Source: Gamsiella multidivaricata (taxonomy: Eukaryota > Mortierellomycota > Mortierellomycetes > Mortierellales > Mortierellaceae). Taken from it: a stretch of 64,000 nucleotides of DNA. Where the stretch lies: contig NW_026251712.1 of the NCBI RefSeq assembly GCF_025024155.1, forward strand, positions 300,501 through 364,500, in the 5' to 3' direction. Below, in pieces: positions 48,803 through 60,307 of the stretch. The notes under the pieces are model-generated. The model did not search any database and was not told where the DNA came from. It saw only the letters and a list, made by a program, of their open reading frames with translations. Made by a program: the position numbers and the translations under genes. The stretch's first letter is position 1; every line of letters starts with the position of its first letter.

Positions 48803-51800
48803 GATGAGAACTTGAAGGGGCAAGGAGGAAGATGAGAAGAGGGGGCCGTTCCTGGCACCTTTTCATATACATTGTACATACCCATTTTTTTTTTTTAATC
48901 GTATCTGCCAAGTGAGGCGGCATTCGCTGCAACTTGGTTGTTGGTAGCGTCTTTCTTGTTTTACCTGGTTTTTTTTGCACTCGGCACCACTTTCCTTGTC
49001 TATAGGTGTTCTTTTGTTTTAAAAAGAGATAAATAAAGAAAAGAAAGAAAGAAAAAGACATCTAGGATCTAGGAGGAGAGTGGAGATGCCCCTCCAACGG
49101 TTGCAGCGGTTGGTTCAGTGAGCTGACGCCGGGCTCGCTTGGTTGTTAGCGTCTTTGAGCGACTGTGGTGATGCAGGGAGACAGCTAGAATTTTGTTGTT
49201 TCCACCTCCCCCCCCCTCGAAAGTAGAGCGTCTTCTGGTATACAGGAGAGGGAACAAAAATAGCAACCACCACAGGGACAATTGCAGGCGATCAGCTTTA
49301 GGGGGAAAAAAAAGTGATAACCTGGTTGTGTTTTGTGGCCCTCCATGGTGCACAACTGCTTCGTGGCAAGTAGCTCGTTTACTTACTATCAGTCATTTAG
49401 ATATGGTGTTCAGACGATGCGGCCAGCCACAGGCGCGTCTCCAAGTACACATTCCTTTCGATCACGATCCCATTTCGGGACCATGGGGGAGAGGGGGGTG
49501 AATTAAAAATAAATAAGAATGCCTAAAAAAGATTGGATGTACTATAGATATCTCTATTGGTACAGAGCAGATTGGATACCAGGATAATCCTACATCTATG
49601 CAGGCAATATTTTTTTTTCGCGTCGCGAGATAAAGTTCAGGCTCTTTGAGATCCTGGATGGCAGTAGCAGGGAGCAAGGACGAGAGAAGTCAGGGGGGAG
49701 GGGGGGGAGAAGGGGGAGAGAAGGGAGGCCAGTGCATATATCCCAGAGATGTAACAAATCCGGCAAAAAAATAACCATTTCATACCTGTAAGTATTTAGC
49801 CATTGACACTCAGCTGGATGCGTTACATATTCCCCGATACATTTCTGAGTCCAATGGGCGCCTCATTGTGGCGCCTGTTTATGGTGACCCGGGAGGAGGG
49901 AGAGGAGGGGGAGGAGGGGGAAGGGACCATGGTCCGCCATCAACCTGAACCTTCGGCTGCAGATTTGTATTTTCCCGCAGGTTTCAAAACGGCTCGTGAA
50001 AGCAATGATAAAAACATGTTCTGTACAGTATCCAGCCAGGAACACTCTCTGTCCCGGTAACAACAATGTATCACCGTCGTCAAGCTTTATAAGAGTTATG
50101 CTGGATACCAATGTACCTGCATTGATCTAATTTGTGCGAAAACAAGTCTGTATGCACTGTACACATACGCGAACCGAGGAGGTATGTATGAAGATGGTGT
50201 ATATACAATTTTTTATTAGATGCCAATATGCTCTCTTGGGATCTTACACATCCCTTTCTAGTCAGGTTGTACAGACAGTTACCACTGTCTTTTGCGCTAG
50301 TCCTCATTTGTGGGAGCAGTTTAAAGGCGGTATGCATTAGATTACTCCGGATTGGTTTGTGCGTGGCGGCCATCGAACCATCCCCCTGCTTTTTAGGCTG
50401 CATGCACACCACAGCTCACTCTGATCGGGTTAAAAAGACTAAACAGACACAAAAATAGCAGACCAGATCGTGGCACTTTTCCACTCACAAGGGGGGGGGG
50501 TCGAAATCGGCCGAAAAAGACTATGGGAACACATTCCATGGGGAGGATTGTTTGTCATTGGGTCCCGTTGATCTTGACGATTACGGTTTTTTTGTGGTTC
50601 GTGCTCAACCGAGGGGAGGGGGTTTGCTTGCTTGTGTCAGATAGTCTACAGTAGGTAGTGAGTGGTTTAATAGACTAGCCCGCGTCATTGGAATATTCAG
50701 TGCAGCTTTATTGACCCTCTCGTGAGGTTTCCTGCAGTACCATGGACAGGATACAGGATACGGGTAATATTGCGGTGCATAGTCGACTACAGGTGTTGTG
50801 TTTTTCGGACCAGAAAAAGAGGTGGGTTAAATATAGATGTGCTTTTGTTACAGATATGCTGAGGAGGAAAAAGAAAAAGAATAAAGAAACACTAACCGAA
50901 GCGAAGCATCTCATCAACAGTGCGTCAACATTGCAGTCCAGGGCTAGGAAGAGGGAGAGGAAGTAGCTGTTAACTGCAAAGGCCCGTGGAGAAAGTGGTC
51001 TCCTGTTTGTTTGAAGGGCCAAAAAAAAATAAATTTAAAGGGCTCACAATCATGAGGTTGTGAGCCGTGGTTTGGGTTTCCGCCTTTACTTACTTTGGTG
51101 ATTTGTTTGCCAGCACTCAGCATTTATTGCCCGTTCCTTCCAGAACAGGTATCTGAGCCTCGTAAAGACGCGTCGATGGGTCATGCCATACCACCTTTAA
51201 TTCTTTTTTTGTTGTTTTTGGCGCTCTCTCTCTGGACCCCATGCTCGATGCTGAGCATTGGCTATGACTCGTACATATCAATGCGGGCCCTGGATGGGCG
51301 GTAAAGCATGCGAGGACGAGCTACGGAATGGCGTGTGCGTGTGCGGCAAAGAGGCATATGCAATTAAAAAAATGCAGTGGAATACCTGACCCAGGCTACA
51401 CGCCTTCGGTTAATTGCATGTGTTGCACATACTTCCAACGGCTATCCTCGCTCGTCTCACATGCGCCATAGGTCCACACCACCATGCAACGCACTTGCTG
51501 GGATGTATCTGCGCATCGTAACGTTGCCCCGTCTGCGGAATGCCGCCTCATTAAGAATGGTTGACATGTGCTGCCTATGGTGATTTATCCGTCCCAAAGG
51601 CTGTTGGAATGCAGCACATTCCAGAGGATGCGGGCGAGGAGTGAATGTGAAGAGGGAGTCTTGACATGGATAGGCGTGTTCAAATGAAGACCCCTTCCTC
51701 GATCTAATATGTGCGCATGGAGCCTCTTTTGCGGAGGTCATTACACGTTACACACTAACATCGCCTATCTCCTAGCTCCCTCACCCCCACCCCCTCTTCT

Positions 51801-52900
51801 GTTCATTCTCATGCCAAGCAGCTTTTCCCGACGTACCAGGGGAGATCGGTGTCCAAGGCGACGCCCTTGTTTATCTAACATGCTAAGTATAAGGTCAGAT
51901 AATGGGGAACAATCGGGACGGGTGGAGAGATGCTTGCCTGACTGGGCGACTTGGCTGCTGGGAGCATTTCTTACCAAAGCAACAATCCCCCTCCTCAATC
52001 TGCAGATCGAAAAACAAAAAAAATCTGAACCATCACTCTAAAGTGCTTAGATACTTCGACATTAATATAGCACCTCATTTCCGTTCATTAATATCTTGTC
52101 CTCCCCCACGGTGTATTTATAACTCCTTGATCGTTGCCCTGATCCTATTTCGTTTGACAATCCTCGGCTTCATGATTTGGTGGTTCTCCTTCCCAACGGC
52201 CCTTACACCGCAGTCGCTAGTCCCCTTTCGTTGTGGCTCCCTTGGCTCATTGGCTTGAATTAGGGGAAGGGAGGAGGATATAGTTTTAGGATCGGTAGCT
52301 CGGCTCAGTGGTGAGGCCTTGCTAGGGGAAAGAAGTCCGCTTATGGTCTGCTGGATCTAGGGCCGATTTTCCTTGCCCCAAAAGCAGTGGCTCTGGACCA
52401 TGTGTAACGCGGGTGAAGGAAACTATGCAGAAAATAAACCAGGCTCTCATAAAACGGGGGAGAGAGAAGAGAGGAAAACAAAACACCATGTGTAGAGGGA
52501 TACACAAACGCGTCTTGCAGCTGAGGATATTCATATGCTCATAATACACAGATATCTTCTCCAATCGTAGCAAACTCCTTCGCCTCCGTTCCTCCCAGCG
52601 TCTCTTTTTTTATTATTTACTTGAAAGAATACCTTTACTAAACTCTATACCCGGCATGGCGGAGACATATTTCTCCTTCAGATGAACAAAAAAAAACATA
52701 TCTGCGTTGGCACCTCGGTAGGATAAACAACGGCCGGCTATTATTGATTCTACTTCCTAACCCATCTTGTCCGACGAAGAATAATGAACACAGTGCCGTG
52801 ACCTTAAGCTGGGCCGGACTAAGCAGAGTGACTCTTCGGTCAACAGCAGGGACAAAGGCACGACAGGGTTCGGATATGTTTACTGTGTTTATTCATGATA
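48803..52900. other. 4-kb gene-empty region
   Basis: I find no coding unit with domain, length or splice support. It contains G- and A-homopolymers (for example a G-run at about 50491-50500), purine-rich tracts (49690-49720, 49888-49922) and short open frames on both strands. It could hold non-coding RNA, but no tRNA or rRNA signature is seen. Confidence 0.5.
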
Positions 52901-53088
52901 TGTGTAGGGATAATGTCAAGTTGCTAGATGAGGTTCCACTGTGGTATGTATAAAGTGAGATACACAACAGTCTTGTTGTGGAGCGGCGCAAGACTGCACA
53001 GAGCCTACCGGCCTGCATATGCTGAGAAGCATGCATTTGTCAAGGTTTTCTATAGTAGATACAATCCTCTACAATGCGCAAAAAGTGC

Positions 53089-53096
53089 TATAAAAG
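53089..53096 (+). promoter_or_regulatory. TATA box of secreted-protein copy 1
   Basis: TATAAAAG, 203-210 nt before the start codon. It is conserved in position and context in all four copies. Confidence 0.7.
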
Positions 53097-53298
53097 TCCT
53101 CCCTTCCTCCTCGATATTTTTTTTACTCCTCACCTTCATCGTCAACCACCTTCCTTCTCTTTACAGCTCACCAACAGCTCTTCAGTTGCCCCCTTCCATC
53201 TCGCCAGAACATTTGGCCGACATACTCGTAAAAACCAATTTACAACAACCCCCTTACTCCTTCACACATTCCTCTCTCCCCCGCCAAAAGTCATCATC

Positions 53299-54450
53299 AT
53301 GAGAACCACTACCTTCTTCGCCTTCTTCATGGCCATGTTCGCCATGCTCTGCAGCGCCTTCGCCTCGGCCGAGACCGCCATTGAGAAGCGTACCCTTGCG
53401 CCCGGTGCTGCCTTTGATGCCACTGTCGACCTCTTGTTCAAGGAGCACGCCTCCATTGTCGCCAAGGCCTATGCCGATGTCTGCACCGATGCCGATGTTT
53501 CCTCTGCTATCAAGACCGACCTCCGTGTCCAGATCAGGTAAGAACCTCAATTGACTCTATGTCTCTCCAAGTCCACTTGTTGTACTTTATTTATTTCTTA
53601 TTATCACCATGGAGTTGAGTTGACCCGAGGTCGACTGAGCCTCATGAACTTTATGTACCGGTCATCTTGAGATGATCGATCACTGTGCAGCGCACTGTGT
53701 ATCTGCAGCTGCAGCCGAAGGGTCGAGGCTCTTTTTTTTTTTTACTTTCCCCGCATGTCTTCATAGCCTGTGATTGGTAGATGGGCATGCGCACCACATC
53801 CGGGTCGTAAAGACAAGGTTATGGGGCAGCCCTAAGCTATGAAAGGAAACAAATGCACGTGCGACTGGAAACCTTTTTGCTGGACTGTGGCCCCATATCT
53901 AGCCTAGTGCTTGTGCCACGATGAGCACATTCCGTTCCTGACATTTCTTTTTCTTCATTCTTTTTTTAGTGGCCTCGTCAGCATTGATTTCGGTCTCGGC
54001 ACCAAGTTGTCTGCTGCTCTCCAGTCCTCGATCAAGGCTGCTGTCAAGGCTGAGGTCGATGCTGAAATCAAATCCGAGTTCACCGCCAACTTGAAGGCCA
54101 ACCTTGGTGCCATCATCATCAAGCAATGCCCCAAGAAGGATGCCGCCTGCATTAAGCTCCAGTCCAAGAAGATCGTCTCTGAGGCTGCCAAGTTGACTGT
54201 CAAGGCCTCAGGCAATATCGCTGTCAAGATCCAGGCCAAGCTTGCTGCCAAGGTCAAGGCTGCCGTCGATCTCCAGGTCAAGAAGTTCTCGGTCAACTTG
54301 CTCCTCATCAAGGTCAACGTCACCGGTGATGTCGATGTCTCCGCTGCTCTCTCCATCAAGTTCAAGGCTGCTGTTGACATGTGCGTCAAGGCCTGCGCTG
54401 ATATCCAGGCTAAGGAGGTCATCAAGATCAAGACCATCTGCTCCGCTTAA
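53299..54450 (+). CDS. secreted Ala/Lys/Val-rich cysteine protein, tandem family copy 1
   Basis: Two exons, 53299-53537 and 53970-54450 (432-nt intron), give 239 aa. Signal peptide MRTTTFFAFFMAMFAMLCSA plus FASA (about 24 aa), then a dibasic KR at 30-31, a likely Kex2 site. The mature part is rich in Ala, Lys, Val and Ile in amphipathic-helix-like periodic patterns (SIKAAVKAEVDAEIKSEF, AKLAAKVKAAVDLQVK). Six mature cysteines: ADVCTD, KQCPKKDAACIK (two), DMCVKACAD (two) and a terminal TICSA. I do not recognise a named family. The design (secretion signal, short pro-region, even number of Cys) suits a secreted helical protein that acts outside the cell, such as a carrier, a wall-associated factor or an effector; none can be chosen from sequence. 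Poly(A) signal AATAAA at 54547-54552. Confidence 0.8.
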
Positions 54451-54546
54451 ATGTGGTAGTAGAAACTTGACATTCAATCATTTCCGACTAGCGTACCGCC
54501 CCCCTCCTCTTCTTTCCATTAAACCGCCTCTATTCATCCTTTTCAA

Positions 54547-54552
54547 AATAAA
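54547..54552 (+). terminator. AATAAA poly(A) signal of copy 1
   Basis: Hexamer about 100 nt after the stop codon; conserved in copies 3 and 4 but deleted in copy 2. Confidence 0.55.
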
Positions 54553-54629
54553 CATGACAAGATCATGAACATATCAGTATTTAAAGGTGTCATGGTGCAT
54601 TTGAATACTTTTTTTTCATTCTCTCTTTA

Positions 54630-55560
54630 TATTGTCCCCATTGTTTTGCCACGCGTGCCTGCACTACACACGGATCCCACAAAGATACGACCGATATGGC
54701 AACAGTCTCTGAGAAGCGCTGTTCCTGAGCTATAACACCGTAAAGAGGCACCATTCTTTAAAATGAAAAATCGAGTTGGTTATCTGTGGGAATTCGGGCA
54801 TGGCTCCTGATCCCTGGTTAGTATTTTTTGAGTGAAGAGCGACGAAGCAGCTTATCGAGTCTTCGTAAAAATCGATATGCGTGCGCTTCGAAGGATACCG
54901 TCAGTGGCCATGTAAACGAGAGACAATGAGAGAGAAAGAGAGAGGAGGGGGGAAGGTGCAACGCTAGGTACCAATTGCAGATACTAGTGTTTTGATTCGT
55001 AAAGAGTTCTATCGGGGAATGCGAGGACGTGTTCTTCTCCCTCTCTCTCTCTCATATATGCCTTTAGTGATATCTGGATCGTGTCTTTTTTTTTCACCAG
55101 TACCCTTCCACTCGTACTTTGCAAGGTTCAAAGATCCATACCTCATCAGTTTAATAGCCGTCCACACCTAGAGACAAACAGACGCGACCGATAAATAAAG
55201 GATTTAATCACGAAGGTCTACAAAAACGAACAGTACAGTTATTGATTGTCCCAGTCTCTGTGGATGCCTTTGAACTCATCGGCTGCAGTGGCCGTGAAAG
55301 TCCCTTTCGTACATCCATAATAACTTGCGAGTCGTCTGGGGCCTACGATGATAAAACCGAGCAGGCGCAATGAGGTTTGTTCCTGAGTTAACCAAGTGGT
55401 CCATAGAGCTGATATCGATGGAACATCTGCTTGAAGCAATGTTAACAAAAAAAGAAGAAAAGCGAGTGGAGCGAAATTAGATCCGAGAACAGACCTCATA
55501 CCAAGCAAGGATGTGGTCCATGCAAAAATGCCTTGTTCTGTCAGGTTGCTAGATGAGGTT
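54630..55560. repeat. intergenic repeat unit, first copy
   Basis: Nearly identical to about 57450-58440. For several hundred bases from the GCCACGCG(T/A)-type start I see only scattered differences. The second copy has an extra ~50-nt block around 58115-58175 that is missing here. Confidence 0.85.
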
Positions 55561-55848
55561 CCACCGTGGCATGTATTGCTTCCTTTTGTTCAGGCAGGAT
55601 AAAATAGACATTCACGATAATAAGGGTGTCGTGTTGAACATTCCTAACCCTAACCTAGACCTAGATAGGGGAAATTGACTCCTGACACACCTCTGTCTGG
55701 GTTAAGCACATTGGCTGGGGTCGCGACAGACAGGAAGCCATCAAGCCCGGATCCCTTCCCCCTTTATCGCCATGCACGACCTCAACGGCCATGATGTTTG
55801 TTTCACTGCAGTTAATGTGGAGCGGAACAAGACTGCACAGAGCCCACC

Positions 55849-55874
55849 GGCATGCATACGCTGAGAAGCATGCC
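55849..55874. promoter_or_regulatory. 7-bp inverted repeat GGCATGC-12-GCATGCC in copy 2 promoter
   Basis: A perfect inverted repeat about 75 nt upstream of the TATA box. The same element lies at 58748-58773 and 61389-61414, and a degenerate one before copy 1. It is a candidate binding site for a dimeric regulator. Confidence 0.45.
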
Positions 55875-55948
55875 TTTGCCAGGGGTTTCTATAGTAGATA
55901 CAGTTCTCTTCAGTGTGCAAATAGTGCCACCAGAGTGGATCCGGCTAC

Positions 55949-55956
55949 TATAAAAG
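55949..55956 (+). promoter_or_regulatory. TATA box of secreted-protein copy 2
   Basis: TATAAAAG, 194-201 nt upstream of the start codon at 56150. Confidence 0.7.
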
Positions 55957-56149
55957 CCCTCGGTATTTTTTTTTATTCCTCATCTTCATCATCAACCACC
56001 TTCCTCCTCTTTACCGCTCACCAACAGCTCTTCAGTTGCCCCCCTTCCATCTCGCCAGAACATTTGGCCGACATACTCGTAAAAGCCAATTTACAACAAC
56101 TCCCTTACTCCTTCACACATTCCTCTCTCCCCCGCCAAAAGTCATCATC

Positions 56150-57315
56150 ATGAGGACCACTACCTTCTTCGCCTTCTTCATGGCCATGTCCGTCATGTTC
56201 TGCAGCGCCTTCGCCTCGGCCGAGAACACTCTTTGGAGGCGTCCCCCTCCGACCTGTGACCCCATAGTTTCCACCGTTGACTTCTTATTCGAGAAGCAGC
56301 TCACCGTTATTACCGAGGCCTTTGCCGAAGCCTGCATCGATGCCAAGATTGTTGCTGCTATCAAGGCCTATCTCGAAGTTGATGTCAAGTAAGGACCTTA
56401 ATTGATTCTGTGCCTCTTCAAGTCCCACTTTTTATACTTTATTTTATTTCATACTATCTCCATGGAGTTGTGTTCCTGAGTTGACTCAAGGGGTCGACTG
56501 AGCCTCATATGAACGCTATGTGCCAGTCATCTTGGGATGATCTATCACTGTGCAGTGTACTGTGTATCTGCAGCCACGTCATCTAGCAGCCGAAGGGTCG
56601 AGGCTCTTTACATTCCCATGTTTTCCTAGCCTGTGATTGGCAGATGGGCATGCACACCACATCCGGGTCGTAAAGACAAGGTTATGGGATGGCCCTAAGC
56701 TGTGCGACTGGAAACCTTTTTCTCCTTTTTGCTGGACTGTGGCCCTATATCTATCTAGCTTAGTGCTTATGCCACGATGAGCACATTCCGTTCCTGACAT
56801 TTCTTTTTCTTCGGTCTTTTTGTAGAGTCCTTGGCATTGTTGGAGTCGATGTCAAAGCCGGAGTGAATGCTGCTATTCAGGCCAAGGCCGTGCTTGCTGT
56901 TAAGGCTGTTGTCGCTGCTGCGATCAAGGCCAAGTTCACATCCGAATTTAAGTCCAGCATTACTACCTTCATTGTCAAGCAATGCCCCAAGAAGGATGCC
57001 GCCTGCATTAAGCGCAATGCCAGGAAGATCGTCTCTGAGGCCGCCAAGTTGACTGTCGAAGCCGCGGCAAAGGTCGTTCTCGAGATCCAGGCCAAGCTCG
57101 CTGTCGAGATTGAGGCTGCCATCAAGCTTGCGGTTAACTTGTTCTTGGCCAGATTGCCCCTCGTCAGTGTCAGCATCACCGGTTATGTCAAGGTCTGCGC
57201 TGCTCTCATCGTCGAGATCAAGGCTGCCGTTGGCTTGTGCGCCAAGGCCTGCGCTGCTATCCTGGCTCAGGAGATCTCCACGATCAAGACCATCTGCCCC
57301 GCTAAACCGTTGTAG
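56150..57315 (+). CDS. secreted Ala/Lys/Val-rich cysteine protein, tandem family copy 2
   Basis: Two exons, 56150-56388 and 56826-57315 (437-nt intron), give 242 aa. The signal peptide (MRTTTFFAFFMAMSVMFCSA) equals that of copies 3 and 4. The dibasic pair RR is at 30-31, followed by PPPTCD. Eight mature cysteines (PTCD, EACID, KQC, AACIK, KVCA, GLCAKACA, TICPA), two more than its siblings but still even. The mature part of exon 1 shares only about 18 of 45 residues with copy 3, while its intron is almost the same as copy 3's. The 3' flank lacks the 22-nt block that carries AATAAA in copies 3 and 4; the next such hexamer is about 690 nt away near 58005. Function unknown. Confidence 0.8.
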
Positions 57316-57449
57316 TAGAAACTTGACACTCTGTCATTTCCGACTAACTTCCTCCCCCCTCCCTTTTTTTTCCTTTCGATTAAACCGCTTCAAGTTGTCA
57401 GTGTTTAAAGGTGTCATGGTGCATCTGAATCTTTTTGTCTCTCTTTGTA

Positions 57450-58440
57450 TTGTCCTCATTGTTTTGCCACGCGTACCTGCACTACACACGGATCCCACAA
57501 AGATACGACCGATATGGCAACAGTCTCTGAGAAGCGCTGTTCCTGAGCTATAACACCGTAAAGAGGTACCATTCTTTAAAATGAAAAATCGAGTTGGTTA
57601 TCTGTGGGAATTCGGGCATGGCTCCTGATCCCTGGTTAGTATTTTTTGAGTGAAGAGCGACGAAGCAGCTTATCGAGTCTTCGTAAAAATCGATATGCGT
57701 GCGCTTCGAAGGATACCGTCAGTGGCCATGTAAACGAGAGACAATGAGAGAGAAAGAGAGAGGAGGGGGGAAGGTGCAACGCTAGGTACCAATTGCAGAT
57801 ACTAGTGTTTTGATTCGTAAAGAGTTCTATCGGGGAATGCGAGGACGTGTTCTTCTCCCTCTCTCTCTCTCATATATGCCTTTAGTGATATCTAGATCGT
57901 GTCTTTTTTTTCACCAGTACCCTTCCACTCGTACTTTGCAAGGTTCAAAGATCCATACCTCATCAGTTTAATAACTGTCCATCTAGACAAACAGGCGCAG
58001 CCGATAAATAAAGGATTTAATCATGAAGATCTACAAAAACGAACAGTATAGTCATTGATTGTCCCAGTCTCTGTGGATGCCTTTGAACTCATCGGCTGCA
58101 GTGGCCGTGAAAGTCCTTCTCCCTCCCCCCAAGTCTGGATAATTCGGTTGATATGACGGATCTTCCAATGGTTGTTTTTCGTACATCCATAATAACTTGC
58201 GAGTCGTCTGGGGTCTCTGATGGTAAAGCCGAGCAGGCGCAATGAGGTTTGTTCCTGAGTTAACCAAGTGGTTCATAAAGCTGATATCGATGGAACATCT
58301 GCTTGAAGCAATGTTAACAAAAAAAGAAGAAAGAAAAGCGAGTGGAGCGAAATTAGATCCGAGAACAGACCTCATACCAAGCAAGGATGTGGTCCATGCA
58401 AAAATGCCTTGTTCTGTCAAGTTGCTAGATGAGGTTTCAC
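57450..58440. repeat. intergenic repeat unit, second copy
   Basis: The partner of 54630-55560. Related but more diverged and shortened versions lie at about 60370-61090 and 63010-63720. Confidence 0.85.
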
Positions 58441-58847
58441 CGTGGCATGTATTGCTTCCTTTTGTGCAGGCAGAATAAAATAGACATTCACGACAATAAG
58501 GGCGTCGTGTTGGACATTCTTAACCCTAACCTGGACCTAGACAAAGGAAATTGACCCCTGACACACCCCTGTCTGGGTTAAGCACATTGGCTGGGGTCGC
58601 AACAGACAGGCAACCATCAAGCCCGGATCCCTTCCCCCTTTATCACCATGCACGAACTCAATGGCCATGATGCCTGTTTCACTGCAGTTAAAGTGAGATA
58701 CACATCAGTTATGTTATGGAGCGGAGCAAGACTGCACAGAGCTCACCGGCATGCATACGCTGAGAAGCATGCCTTTACCAGGGGCTTCTATAGTAGATAC
58801 AGTTCTCTTCAGTGTGCAAATAGTGCCACCAGAGTAAACCCGGCTGC

Positions 58848-58855
58848 TATAAAAG
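58848..58855 (+). promoter_or_regulatory. TATA box of secreted-protein copy 3
   Basis: TATAAAAG, 203-210 nt upstream of the start codon at 59058. Confidence 0.7.
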
Positions 58856-59057
58856 CCCTCCCTTCCCTCTCGGTATTTTTTTTATTCCTCATCTTCAACG
58901 TCAACCACCTTCCTTCTCTTTACAGCTCACCAACAGCTCTTCAGTTGCCCCCTTCCATCTCGCCAGAACATTTGGCCGACATACTCGTAAAAGCCAATTT
59001 ACAGCAACTCCCTTACTCCTTCACACATTCCTCTCTCCCCCACCAAAAGTCATCATC

Positions 59058-60204
59058 ATGAGGACCACTACCTTCTTCGCCTTCTTCATGGCCATGTCCG
59101 TCATGTTCTGCAGCGCCTTCGCCTCGGCCGAGAACACTCTTTGGAGGCGTCCCCCTCCGACCTGTGACGCCTATGAAGCCACCCTCGACCTCTTGGTAAA
59201 GGATTGCGAGGCCATTGTTGTCAAGGCCTTTGCTGGTGTCTACGCCGAAGCCTATATTGCCGCTGTTGTCGAAGCCAAGCTCGAAGTTGATGTCAAGTAA
59301 GGACCTCAATTGATTCTGTGCCTCTTCAAGTCCCACTTTTTACACTTTATTTTATTTCATACTATCTCCATGGAGTTGTGTTCCTGAGTTGACTCAAGGG
59401 GTCGACTGAGCCTCATATGAACGCTATGTGCCAGTCACCTTGGGATGATCGACCACTGTGCAGCGCACTGTGTATCTGTAGCTGCATCGCCTAGCAGCCG
59501 AAGGGTCGAGACTCTATTCCTTAAAAGAGATTTGGGTGTCGCGTTCTTTACTTTCCCACGCTTTCATAGCCTGTGATTGGCAGATGGGCATGCACACCAC
59601 ATCCGGGTCGTAAAGACAAGGAAATCTTTTTCCTGGCCCTATATCTAGCCTGCACTTGTACCACGATGAACACATTCCGTTCCTGATATTTCTTTTTCTT
59701 CGGTCTTTTTTTAGAGTCCTTTTCGGCCTTGTTGATGTCGATGTCAAGGCCAAGCTGTTTGCTGCTATCGTGGCCTCGGTCAAGGCTGCTGTCGAGGCTG
59801 AGGTTGAGCTTGCAATCCAGCTCAAATTCACCGCCGAATTGAGGGCCAAGCTTGCTGCCATCATCATTAAGCAATGCCCCACCAAGGATGCCGCCTGCAT
59901 TAAGCGCAATGCCAGGGAGATCGTCTCTGAGGTTTCCAAGTTGACCATCGATGCCGCGGCTGCGATCGTTCTCGAGATCAAGGCCGAGCTCGCTGCTAAG
60001 ATCAAGGCTGCCATCGATCTCCAAGTTAAGGCGTCGATCAACTTGCTCCTCGCCACGATCACGGTCACCGGTGAGGTCGATGTCTTTGCTGAGATCTTCG
60101 TCAAGATCGAGGCTGCTGTTGGCTTGTGCGTCAAGGCCTTCGCCGCTATCCTGGTTCAGGAGGAGCTCAAGATCAAGGAGATCTGCCCCGCTAATTCGTT
60201 GTAA
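59058..60204 (+). CDS. secreted Ala/Lys/Val-rich cysteine protein, tandem family copy 3
   Basis: Two exons, 59058-59296 and 59715-60204 (418-nt intron), give 242 aa. Signal peptide about 24 aa, dibasic RR at 30-31, then PPPTCDAYEATLDLL. Six mature cysteines (TCD, KDCE, KQCPTKDAACIK, GLCVK, EICPA). Helical, alternating Ala/Val/Ile and Lys/Glu patterns dominate (LFAAIVASVKAAVEAEVE, LEIKAELAAKIKAAIDLQ). The long open frames on the opposite strand across exon 2 are shadows of its codon bias. Ends ANSL against ANPL in copy 4. Poly(A) signal AATAAA at 60302-60307. Function unknown. Confidence 0.8.
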
Positions 60205-60301
60205 TAGAATCTTGACACTCTGTCATTCTTGACTAACCTCCTCTCCCCTCCCCCATTTTTCTCCTTTCGACTAAACCGCTTCAAGTTGTCCTATTTTTCG
60301 A

Positions 60302-60307
60302 AATAAA
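60302..60307 (+). terminator. AATAAA poly(A) signal of copy 3
   Basis: Lies in a 22-nt block that is absent from copy 2. Confidence 0.55.

Noticed and set aside
52276..52330. tRNA-like A-box word (GGTAGCTCGGCTCAGTGG) in the empty region
   Set aside because: No B box and no cloverleaf pairing can be drawn downstream.
59514..60134. 206-codon open frame on the minus strand over exon 2 and intron of secreted copy 3 (also copy 4, shorter in 1 and 2)
   Set aside because: Antisense shadow of a strongly codon-biased exon; its product is compositionally odd, and the plus-strand gene has a signal peptide and clean splice sites.
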